Source of the DNA: a virus
DNA length: 21,853 nt
Direction: 5' to 3' (one strand)
Virus record (IMG/VR): IMGVR_UViG_3300025438_000156
Location: 1-21,853 of that record
The translations under genes were made by a program, and so were the position numbers. Position 1 is the first letter of the stretch; each line of letters begins with the position of its first letter. Under the pieces are notes generated by a model. It had not been told where the DNA came from, searched no databases, and saw only the letters and a list, made by a program, of their open reading frames with translations. Positions 15,702 through 21,853 of the stretch are shown here, piece after piece.

Positions 15702-16438
15702 TGCCTAGTACTATAACCGCATATACAACTTTTGTTGCTGGTAATTTAATAAAATCTTCAGAGGTAAACGCTAACTTGTCTAACCATAGAGGCAGCTTAG
15801 TACCGATCACTGAAGCAACCGCAACCGCAACTGATAATACTTACGATCTTGGCACGGATGAATATCAATGGAGGGATTTATTTCTAGGTAACAAGGCTCA
15901 TTTTCAAGGTCTTGCTACTACTCCTAGTCTTAATCCTACAACGGGCTCTTATAATTTGTATTCAAAAACCGACGGCCTTTTTTACGCACTAAACTCAAGC
16001 GGTACTGAAACAAAAGTAAGTGCCGTTGACAGAACGCCAGTTACTTTTACGCCAGCTTGGAGCGGTGTTACGGTCGGCAATGCTATTCAAAGCGGCAGTT
16101 ATTATAGAGAGGGCCGAGAAATGGTAGGCGTTGTGCAATTTGTTTTAGGAAGTACTTCAGGCATCACTGGAGACGTTCTTTTGACTATTCCAGGTGCCGA
16201 GGTAATTGATGGGACCTATGAAGCAATAGGTCTTGCCGGTACTGTAGGAACTTTGGGTATGGGTGACGCTGGTACCAATTCATACACCGGTAAAGTCTAC
16301 GCTGCAAACTCAACCCATTTGCGCTTAGCCGATACGAGAAGCGCTGACGCTTTGCTTTCAAGTACAGTTCCATTTACATGGACCACAAACGATATAATTT
16401 TTGTAAAATTTAGAGTAGCAATAGTAGGGTGGTCTTAA
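15701..16438 (+). CDS. Tail tip/fibre protein A (receptor-binding candidate)
   Basis: 245 residues. The first 70 or so (TITAYTTFVAGNLIKSSEVN onwards, then NLSNHRGSLVPITEATATAT and DNTYDLGTDEYQWRD) are nearly the same as those of the next gene and probably anchor the protein to the tail tip; the 'YDLGTxxxxWRxxYxxxI' segment is common in phage fibre and collar proteins. The rest (about 105-245) is a Gly/Thr-rich beta domain with ITGDVLLTIPGAEVIDGTY and RVAIVGWS, resembling jelly-roll head domains of fibres. TAATG joins it to the hub gene. It likely binds the host receptor, or forms the fibre base; the target is unknown. Confidence 0.65.
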   Translation: MPSTITAYTTFVAGNLIKSSEVNANLSNHRGSLVPITEATATATDNTYDLGTDEYQWRDLFLGNKAHFQGLATTPSLNPTTGSYNLYSKTDGLFYALNSSGTETKVSAVDRTPVTFTPAWSGVTVGNAIQSGSYYREGREMVGVVQFVLGSTSGITGDVLLTIPGAEVIDGTYEAIGLAGTVGTLGMGDAGTNSYTGKVYAANSTHLRLADTRSADALLSSTVPFTWTTNDIIFVKFRVAIVGWS

Positions 16439-16465
16439 TAATGATTAAAATAACAAGGGGATTTT

Positions 16466-17275
16466 ATGCCTAGTACAATAACCGCGTACACAACTTTTGT
16501 GGCTGGCACCAAGGCCAAGGCTACTGAAATAAATAATAATCTGTCTAACCATAGAGGTACTTTGTTACCAATAACTGAAGCAACGGCAACGGTTTCAGAC
16601 TTAACTTATGACTTAGGTACTTCAGAACATCCTTGGAGAGAGACGTATACAAACAATATTAACTTTCATCAAACGTCGGGTAGTAATATTATTAAGTTTC
16701 AAATTTCAGCTGCCGAGCTTGATCTATTTATAGATAGCATTACCTCATGTAATTTTGGCGTTAACGGTATGAACTGGGATTATCTAGGCCCTGCCGTTGT
16801 GACTGGATCCTCATCCGATACCGCAACAATAGGTAAGCATGTACTACTATCAAACATAGCTACGTCCGGTTCTTTAAATGGAACGGGCTCTTTTACTCCT
16901 TTTGCTTTTCAATATTGGTCTAAGTATGGTGGGCCTGTATGTTTTGAGGGCATTCAATTTTCCGGTACAGAAAACAACTTTTCTTTTTTAGTAGCTCCAA
17001 CGGCTTCAGTAGTAGCTTTTAGGTTTAATGTCATGTATGGCCTAACAATTACATCTCTAAGCACCATAAGCTCAATAAGTCATACAGCTCATATTTTAGA
17101 AAACGGTTTAAATTACAACGTTTATATTCCTACAACCATTATAAGCGCCGTTGCCTCTGTGGCCGTTGGTAAAAACTTTTTTGGAATACAAATGTATGCA
17201 ACGGCCACAGTAGGTTCATTTGGCGATACCTCTTGTGCGTTGGACGGCTCATTTTTAGTTAAAGATTTAACTTAG
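16466..17275 (+). CDS. Tail tip/fibre protein B, N-terminal paralogue of A
   Basis: 269 residues, starting after an AAGGGG site. Its first 70 residues repeat those of the preceding gene (MPSTITAYTTFVAG, LSNHRGTLLPITEATATVSD, TYDLGT, PWRETY), at both protein and DNA level, while the following 200 are unrelated: a beta-rich domain with HVLLSNIATSGSLNGTGSFT (about 127-146) and a Thr/Ser/Val-rich end. This is what a duplicated anchor with a swapped receptor-binding tip looks like. It closes the tail module; 40 bases later a new set of accessory genes begins. Confidence 0.65.
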   Translation: MPSTITAYTTFVAGTKAKATEINNNLSNHRGTLLPITEATATVSDLTYDLGTSEHPWRETYTNNINFHQTSGSNIIKFQISAAELDLFIDSITSCNFGVNGMNWDYLGPAVVTGSSSDTATIGKHVLLSNIATSGSLNGTGSFTPFAFQYWSKYGGPVCFEGIQFSGTENNFSFLVAPTASVVAFRFNVMYGLTITSLSTISSISHTAHILENGLNYNVYIPTTIISAVASVAVGKNFFGIQMYATATVGSFGDTSCALDGSFLVKDLT

Positions 17276-17315
17276 TGTTTGACAGTTAATATAGTCATAT
17301 AGTGCAATCTAAACT

Positions 17316-18248
17316 ATGAATATAGCAAACACCTTGTACAGACTGAAATATCGTTATGGCAATCTACTGCCTTTAAAAGTGCCAGTTGACCTATCCCTTG
17401 AATTATCTAGTGCCTGTAATATGGCTTGTGGTTATTGCTATCATAGTGACCCAAAGAACCTACCTTTTAAACGTGGGGTTATGGATTTAGCATTAGCTAA
17501 AAGAGCAATTGAAGAGGCAAGTCATATAGGAGTTTCTAGTCTTAAGTTTAATTACAGGGGCGAGGCAACACAGAATCCTTACTTTTCTAAAATTGTAGAA
17601 TACAGCTCTGAGTTTAATTTCATTGATAGGATTTTAAATTCTAACTTTAAGTTCGATACAAACAAAGACGATATCTTTATAGCAATGTGCACGCTGACAA
17701 AAGTAAAGGTTAGCTATGACAGCTTTATTAAAGATGTATTTGAAAAGCAAAGAGCTAAAGGTAATCATGATTTAAGCACAAAGAACATTGATAAGTTTTA
17801 TAATTTTCCTATCCGAGATAAGACACAGTTAGTAATCCAAGCGGTTAGAACTAGTCTAAATAAAAATGAAGATATATATGGGGAAGTAAAAAAACGCTGG
17901 CCTGAAGCTCAAGTTTCTATAAGAGATATGGTAGAGGGTAGAGTCAACAAAGACCTAACCGATCTAAAACATAAAGAGAGAACAGCCGAGCGGCAATCTT
18001 GTCTCCAGGCTCACGTAAGATTAATACTTAATCATGATGGCGCTGTCCAACCGTGCTGTCCATCTATTGATAACAGTTTAATTATTGGCAAGTATCCTGA
18101 AAGCAGTTTAACTGAAATCTTTAATTCACATCAAATTAAGACATTAAGAAAAGATCTTAAAACAGGTAAAGCTTTTGAAAGCCACCCTTGCAAAACATGC
18201 TCAAGTTTTGAGTCTTACAAAAACTATAAGCACCCGTGGGGTTCGTAA
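17316..18248 (+). CDS. Radical SAM/SPASM-like protein
   Basis: 310 residues. The N-terminal CNMACGYC (34-41) is a radical SAM CX3CX2C motif, with three Cys that bind the 4Fe-4S cluster cleaving S-adenosylmethionine. Conserved features include FNYRGEATQNP (78-88), comparable to the family's GGEPxxxP, here with RGEAT. The C-terminal region has Cys229, DGAVQPCC (241-248) and CKTC (292-295), the pattern of a SPASM-like auxiliary cluster. No Shine-Dalgarno is evident before the ATG, which follows the fibre gene by 40 bases. Its stop overlaps the next gene (TAATG). Related proteins modify peptides or sugars; the substrate here is unknown, but the neighbours point to sugars. Confidence 0.8.
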   Translation: MNIANTLYRLKYRYGNLLPLKVPVDLSLELSSACNMACGYCYHSDPKNLPFKRGVMDLALAKRAIEEASHIGVSSLKFNYRGEATQNPYFSKIVEYSSEFNFIDRILNSNFKFDTNKDDIFIAMCTLTKVKVSYDSFIKDVFEKQRAKGNHDLSTKNIDKFYNFPIRDKTQLVIQAVRTSLNKNEDIYGEVKKRWPEAQVSIRDMVEGRVNKDLTDLKHKERTAERQSCLQAHVRLILNHDGAVQPCCPSIDNSLIIGKYPESSLTEIFNSHQIKTLRKDLKTGKAFESHPCKTCSSFESYKNYKHPWGS

Positions 18249-18775
18249 TGAGTATATACGAAGGAAAGTTATTAAACCCAAGCGACATGGAAAACGGTCC
18301 TATAAAAAACGCATATGTTTCTTATAGAGAGCAAAGAACAAGGTGTTATAATAAAAAAAGAGAAAAGTATAAATACTATGGAGAAAAAGGAATTGAAGTT
18401 AAGTACAGCTCAAGAGAATTCATAGGCTGGTGGCTTGAAGAAATTAAAAGCTTTAAAGGAAAAGACCCAACTATATCAAGAATAGACCATAGTAAAAATT
18501 ATGAATTTGGTAATATAAAAATAGAAAGCAGATCGGATAACACCATAGAAAGAAACAAAAGAATTCTGCCCTTCCATAAAGCAAAAAAAGTAATGGCTAA
18601 AAGTAAAGCCGAAAGCTTATTGTTTCTTAGCGTAAACTCTTGCTCGGTTTACTTTGGTGTTTTGCCTATAACAATGAGCAACATTATAAAAAACAAATCA
18701 GAACTTAATGGTTATACATTTAATTTCACTGGAGTCACATTTGGCACTCTTAAACACAGCAATAATATTATGTAG
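18248..18775 (+). CDS. HNH homing-endonuclease-like protein with NUMOD-like C-terminus
   Basis: 175 residues from ATG 18248, chosen because it overlaps the previous stop (TAATG); GTG 18236 would add four residues. The first 105 follow the phage HNH/AP2-like homing endonuclease pattern: RTRCYNKKREKYKYYGEKGI (30-49), then a helix with Phe/Trp, then TISRIDHSKNYEFGNIKIES (75-94) and NTIERNKR (98-105), matching 'lDRiDnxgnYxpxNcxWaxxxxQxxNxR'. The C-terminus (about 125-160), SVNSCSVYFGVLPITMSNII to GYTFNF, resembles a NUMOD-type helix-turn-helix. It sits inside the sugar cassette, so it may be a mobile homing gene or a DNA-binding passenger. Catalytic activity is not certain, as the HNH His pattern is only partly visible. 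Confidence 0.7.
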   Translation: MSIYEGKLLNPSDMENGPIKNAYVSYREQRTRCYNKKREKYKYYGEKGIEVKYSSREFIGWWLEEIKSFKGKDPTISRIDHSKNYEFGNIKIESRSDNTIERNKRILPFHKAKKVMAKSKAESLLFLSVNSCSVYFGVLPITMSNIIKNKSELNGYTFNFTGVTFGTLKHSNNIM

Positions 18776-20048
18776 TAGGGCTAGTTCTAAAAGACTGCCA
18801 GGTAAATGCTTTTTAAAGATCAATCAAAAGCCTATACTAGAGCATCTAATAGACAGACTAATACCCTCAAACATACCTATAATATTGGCTATTCCAAAGA
18901 ATGAAGAGCACCTTTATAAGCATTTAGAATCTAAAGGCATAACTATATTTACAGGTTATGAACATGATCCAATGGCTAGAATGTTTCACGCGGCCAGAAT
19001 ATATAAAGTAAAAACAATAGTACGAGTAACACATGATAAGATTTTTGTAGATTATAAGACATTGCTTAAAGCTGTATATGATTACAACGGGGGATGCCAC
19101 GATTATTTATACAGCACAAAGTTTACCGATGGCTCGGCATTCGAGATAATAGATTTTGAGTTAATTAAAAAAGCAGCCCTATTATATAACGACGTCGAGT
19201 TCATTAGTTATGCAGTAAAGAACCTTACTAAAAACAAACTGCACTTCTATGTTCCAATGGAATTAAGGTCTGATTATAGATTGTTAATAGATTATAAAAA
19301 CGACCTAAAGATATTAGAAATTATATTTAATAAACTTGGCAATAACGTATCCTTAAAAGCTGTTATTAGATTTTTAGATAAGTCTAGGTGGGTGAATAAG
19401 ATTAATAAAATGCCACTATTAACAGTCTACACTTGTAGTTATAACTCTAGTGATTACATAGAGAAATGTATTCATTCAGTATTAAATCAAAACATATTTT
19501 ATAAAACACATTTCATATTTATAGACGATTGCAGCACTGACGATAGTTTTCAAAAGGCGTGTAAGCTAACTTATAAATATAAGAACATTGATATTATTAG
19601 AAACCAAAAAAACGTAGGTCTGTCTAGTAGTTCAAACATTGCTTTAAAACATGCTCAAGCAAAATACATAGTAAGACTTGATGCCGATGACTATTTTGTA
19701 AACAATCAATCCCTTGAAACTCTAATGAATAAGATCATTAAGGATGATTGTGACGTTGTTTATCCTGATAATTACTTTGGATCATTCCAGAAAATACAGA
19801 AAGGTAATGAGCAGCATCACGTAGGCGGCGCTATCTTTAAGACTAGAGCTATTAATCATATTAAGTTTACTGAAAAGCTTTCAGGATTTGAAGGTTATGA
19901 CTGGTTCTTAAAAGCTAAAAAGGAATTAGATATAGGTTACTTAGAGGAGCCTATGTTTTTTTATAGGCAGCATGATAAGTCATTAAGTAAAAACAATTTA
20001 GAAAAAAGAGAAATCCTTAAACAACAAATAGAGAGTGCCCACCTATGA
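18741..20048 (+). CDS. SpsF-like cytidylyltransferase fused to family 2 glycosyltransferase
   Basis: 435 residues if started at TTG 18741, which has GGAG 6 bases upstream and gives the short N-terminus MALLNTAIILCSRA expected of SpsF proteins; ATG 18708 lacks a site and adds 11 residues. Residues 1-225 match SpsF/NeuA-type enzymes that activate sugar acids as CMP-sugars: RASSKRLPGK (13-22), a HDPMARMFHAARIYK segment (75-89), and RSDYRLLIDYKNDLKILE (176-193), the usual 'RxTxDxxxDlxxi' end. Residues 226-412 form a GT-A family 2 domain: VYTCSYNSSDYIEKC, FIDDCSTDDS (about 260-269), GLSSSSNIAL and DADD (314-317), the metal-binding motif. The fusion implies activation and transfer in one protein. 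Confidence 0.75.
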   Translation: MALLNTAIILCSRASSKRLPGKCFLKINQKPILEHLIDRLIPSNIPIILAIPKNEEHLYKHLESKGITIFTGYEHDPMARMFHAARIYKVKTIVRVTHDKIFVDYKTLLKAVYDYNGGCHDYLYSTKFTDGSAFEIIDFELIKKAALLYNDVEFISYAVKNLTKNKLHFYVPMELRSDYRLLIDYKNDLKILEIIFNKLGNNVSLKAVIRFLDKSRWVNKINKMPLLTVYTCSYNSSDYIEKCIHSVLNQNIFYKTHFIFIDDCSTDDSFQKACKLTYKYKNIDIIRNQKNVGLSSSSNIALKHAQAKYIVRLDADDYFVNNQSLETLMNKIIKDDCDVVYPDNYFGSFQKIQKGNEQHHVGGAIFKTRAINHIKFTEKLSGFEGYDWFLKAKKELDIGYLEEPMFFYRQHDKSLSKNNLEKREILKQQIESAHL

Positions 20049-20416
20049 GTCAGAAAAAGAAATGGCCTAAGATTGATTTAATTCATTTTATTGCTAATAA
20101 TTCTTACAATGAATGGAATAAGTTTCTAACAAAAAGTGAGTATGAAAATAACTACACTGCAATAGTAAGCGTATTTTATGGCTTACAAGTTGGTATGCAA
20201 GTAGCTGTTAAAAACAAAGTAAGCACTCCTTTTATTGTAGATACTTTTATAAGATTGCAACGCTCGGCTGAAAAGACATTAAAGAGAATGTATAGAAAGC
20301 AGCATGGCACTTTACCTAGAGACGTATTAAGTAATGACAGAGTAAAAGAAATCTTACATAAAAAAAGGAATGTAGATAATGACTTCGAAAAATGGCTTAC
20401 ACTTCAGAGATATTAG
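20045..20416 (+). CDS. Small protein of unknown function
   Basis: 123 residues, overlapping the previous stop as ATGA and the next gene by 38 bases, so it is translated with the cassette. It is basic, mainly helical, with aromatic residues at the start (KKWPKIDLIHFIANNSYNEW) and a long charged region RLQRSAEKTLKRMYRKQHG (about 75-93) followed by RDVLSNDRVKEILHKKR. No signal peptide, membrane segment or catalytic motif is visible. I recognise no family; its tight packing between the transferase and synthase suggests it is part of the same unit. Confidence 0.75.
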   Translation: MSQKKKWPKIDLIHFIANNSYNEWNKFLTKSEYENNYTAIVSVFYGLQVGMQVAVKNKVSTPFIVDTFIRLQRSAEKTLKRMYRKQHGTLPRDVLSNDRVKEILHKKRNVDNDFEKWLTLQRY

Positions 20417-21206
20417 AACATGGGGACCAAAACCTAAGTATGACCGAGTAAGAAAGTTTGAAAAAGTAGACAATGATTTTATAAAAATAGCAGGCCCGTG
20501 CTCGGTTGAGAACAAGCATCAAATTTGGAAAATGGCAAAGATAGTAAGTGAGCTAGGAGCAAACTATTTAAGAGGCGGCGTGTTTAGAGCTGGCACTTAC
20601 CCAGGTAATAACTTTGGTTGGGTTGAAGAGGAGTTAATTGCTCATTATCACGAGGCGGCCGAGGCCTTCGGTCTAAGAAATATAATAGAAGTATTAGACT
20701 ATACTGAAGACAGTTTGGAATTGATTTCAAAATATTGTAGCTGTTATCAGATAGGGGCAAGGTCTATGCAAAACTATACTTTGCTTAAAAGAATAGCACG
20801 CTCTGGTAAAAGAATCTTTTTAAAACGTGGAACAAATGCAACGCTCGACGAACTGTTAGGCTCTTGTGAGCACTTATTAATTAATGGGGCTAAGGATATA
20901 GTTATTATTGAACGTGGCGGTGTAACCAATTTAAACCATGTTAGATGGGATCTTAGTATTAGTATGATACCAGCTGTTAAAGCTCTAACTCAAATACCTA
21001 TAATAGTAGATGCTTCTCATGGAACTGGACGCCGTGACTTGGTTGAACCTATGAGTTTAGCCGGTATTGCTGCCGGTGCCGATGGCCTTTTATGTGAGGT
21101 TCACGAAAATCCTGATTATAGTTTTAGTGATGCAGAGCAAGCAATTGAACCGATTGCATATAAGAATTTAATGGATAAAGTAAATAAAATAAAAAGCATA
21201 ATCTAA
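20379..21206 (+). CDS. DAHP/KDO8P synthase-family aldolase with atypical signature
   Basis: 275 residues with an AAGGA site 9 bases before ATG 20379. It belongs to the class I DAHP synthetase/KDSA family (PF00793), which joins phosphoenolpyruvate to an aldose phosphate to make a 3-deoxy-2-keto acid. Visible motifs are IAGPCSVE (37-44, metal-ligand Cys41), QIGARSMQN (124-132), LKRGTNATLDE (148-158), ERGG (178-181), DASHGTG (211-217, His214), GADGLLCEVHENP (233-245, Glu240) and FSDAEQA (249-255, Asp251), so all four metal ligands are kept. DAHP synthases carry KPRTS and KDO8P synthases KANRSS at the substrate loop; here RGGVFRAGTYPG (65-76) has neither, with Arg for the Lys. The substrate is therefore uncertain. 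Beside a cytidylyltransferase, a sugar-acid route is more likely than aromatic amino acid synthesis. Confidence 0.8.
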   Translation: MTSKNGLHFRDIRTWGPKPKYDRVRKFEKVDNDFIKIAGPCSVENKHQIWKMAKIVSELGANYLRGGVFRAGTYPGNNFGWVEEELIAHYHEAAEAFGLRNIIEVLDYTEDSLELISKYCSCYQIGARSMQNYTLLKRIARSGKRIFLKRGTNATLDELLGSCEHLLINGAKDIVIIERGGVTNLNHVRWDLSISMIPAVKALTQIPIIVDASHGTGRRDLVEPMSLAGIAAGADGLLCEVHENPDYSFSDAEQAIEPIAYKNLMDKVNKIKSII

Positions 21207-21218
21207 AGGAGCTTAATT

Positions 21219-21853
21219 ATGAAATGCGCAATATGTGACTCAAAAGAAAACTGGAAAAACGTGGACGAATACAGAATAAAACCCGAGGGCATGTGTATGT
21301 GTACTAAGTGCGGGTTTGTTTCTTATCCTGAAAAGTACCAAACAAAGCAAGAAATTATAGATTTTTACAGAGAGGACTATAGATCAAGGCCTAGTGTTGG
21401 AAACCTATACACAGGAGAAACTAAGTTAAATTATCACAACGCTTTTTTAGGTGAGCTATTAGCTAAGTGGAATAAAGATGATAAGAAAAGAAGTGTATTT
21501 GAAGTTGGAAGTGCATACGGGATATTTTTAAATTGGATGCGCAAGACTCTTAAAAATTGTGACGTAGCCGGTACAGAAATCACTACTAGTTATAAGAGAA
21601 ACGCCTTTCATGAATACGGTATAGACTTAAAAGACGACTTTGATGATACTAAAAAATACGATCTAATTTGTAGTTACAAAGTTTTAGAACATCAAATGGA
21701 TCCAGATTACGAACTAAGACGATATGCTGAGTGTTTAACTAAAGACGGTTTTATTTATTTAAGTATTCCTGTCTGGTTTAATAGACTTAATAACTTTGGA
21801 GCTGCTGGTTTTGACGTAGAATATTACTATCATACAAATCACATAAACGTATG
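21219..21853 (+). CDS. SAM-dependent methyltransferase with Cys4 knuckle (truncated by window)
   Basis: The first 211 residues are present; the frame is open at the right edge. AAGGAG lies 8 bases before the ATG. Cys3/Cys6 and Cys28/Cys31 (KCAIC, CTKCG) form a probable zinc knuckle, followed by a class I Rossmann fold: VFEVGSAYGIFL (93-104) is motif I, AGTEITTSYK (117-126) the acidic end of strand 2, DLICSYKVLEHQMDP (148-162) motif II with the LEH of Methyltransf_23 proteins, and a DGFIYLSIP strand (176-184). Such knuckle-plus-methyltransferase proteins commonly act on nucleotide sugars or glycans (C- or O-methylation). It follows the aldolase by 12 bases, which suggests methylation of the cassette's product. 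Acceptor unknown. Confidence 0.8.
   Translation, partial: MKCAICDSKENWKNVDEYRIKPEGMCMCTKCGFVSYPEKYQTKQEIIDFYREDYRSRPSVGNLYTGETKLNYHNAFLGELLAKWNKDDKKRSVFEVGSAYGIFLNWMRKTLKNCDVAGTEITTSYKRNAFHEYGIDLKDDFDDTKKYDLICSYKVLEHQMDPDYELRRYAECLTKDGFIYLSIPVWFNRLNNFGAAGFDVEYYYHTNHINV

Noticed and set aside
17279-17303. Promoter-like TTGACA with TATAGT before the radical SAM gene
   Set aside because: The -35 box is perfect, but the only TATAGT copies lie 5 and 13 bases downstream, not the 16-18 needed, and the region is AT-rich.
18236-18247. GTG start for the HNH-like gene
   Set aside because: It would overlap the radical SAM gene further with no better ribosome site, whereas ATG 18248 forms the TAATG overlap used repeatedly in this operon.
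20379-21206. NeuB (sialic/legionaminic acid synthase) as the identity of the aldolase
   Set aside because: The motifs AGPCS, GAR-MQN, LKRG and ERG are those of the DAHP/KDO8P synthase branch, and no C-terminal SAF domain is present.

Overview
The window is a stretch of a tailed-phage (or prophage) genome, AT-rich with many AGA arginine codons. Every recognisable gene is on the + strand and packed end to end, mostly with TAATG or ATGA stop-start overlaps. The head genes are of the phage Mu type. The tail has a tube protein, a frameshifted assembly chaperone pair and a tape measure but no visible sheath, which points to a siphovirus-like particle. The host cannot be named from the sequence; strong AGGAG-type ribosome sites show only that it is bacterial. 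No tRNA, rRNA, CRISPR array, integrase, replication or lysis gene is visible.

Layout. 3-332 is the end of an unrecognised gene. A gap with a dyad repeat and a candidate promoter leads to the head module: small terminase (463-843), large terminase (843-2315), a portal fused to a MuF-like domain (2327-4462), a small protein with an apparent frame break (4462-4715), a Mu I-type protease carrying a nested scaffold start (4779-6053, internal start 5559), a decoration protein (6058-6444) and the major capsid protein (6459-7367). A strong hairpin follows the capsid gene. Next come a small basic protein, Mu gp36-like and gpG-like neck proteins and a probable tail terminator (7475-9233). A DUF115/Maf-like putative glycosyltransferase (9233-10225) lies between the neck genes and the tail tube gene. 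The tail module holds the tube, the chaperone with an A AAA AAC -1 frameshift site, the tape measure, two distal tail/baseplate proteins and two tail-tip proteins with duplicated N-termini (10227-17275).

From 17316 to the window end is an accessory cassette on the same strand: a radical SAM/SPASM protein, an HNH homing-endonuclease-like protein with a NUMOD-like C-terminus, an SpsF-type cytidylyltransferase fused to a family 2 glycosyltransferase, a small unknown protein, a DAHP/KDO8P-synthase-family aldolase whose substrate signature matches neither class, and a truncated SAM methyltransferase with an N-terminal Cys4 knuckle.

How it may work together (inference). A PEP-condensing synthase makes a 3-deoxy-2-keto sugar acid, the SpsF domain activates it as a CMP-sugar, and the GT2 domain and/or the DUF115 protein transfers it. 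Maf proteins of the DUF115 group are known to put nonulosonic acids on flagellin, so a DUF115 gene inside the virion operon plus a synthase and cytidylyltransferase downstream suggests a phage-encoded sugar-acid decoration system, acting on the virion or on the host surface. This is the main candidate for an undescribed system here. No long gene-free stretch exists: the gaps are 333-462, 4716-4778, 7368-7474 and 17276-17315.
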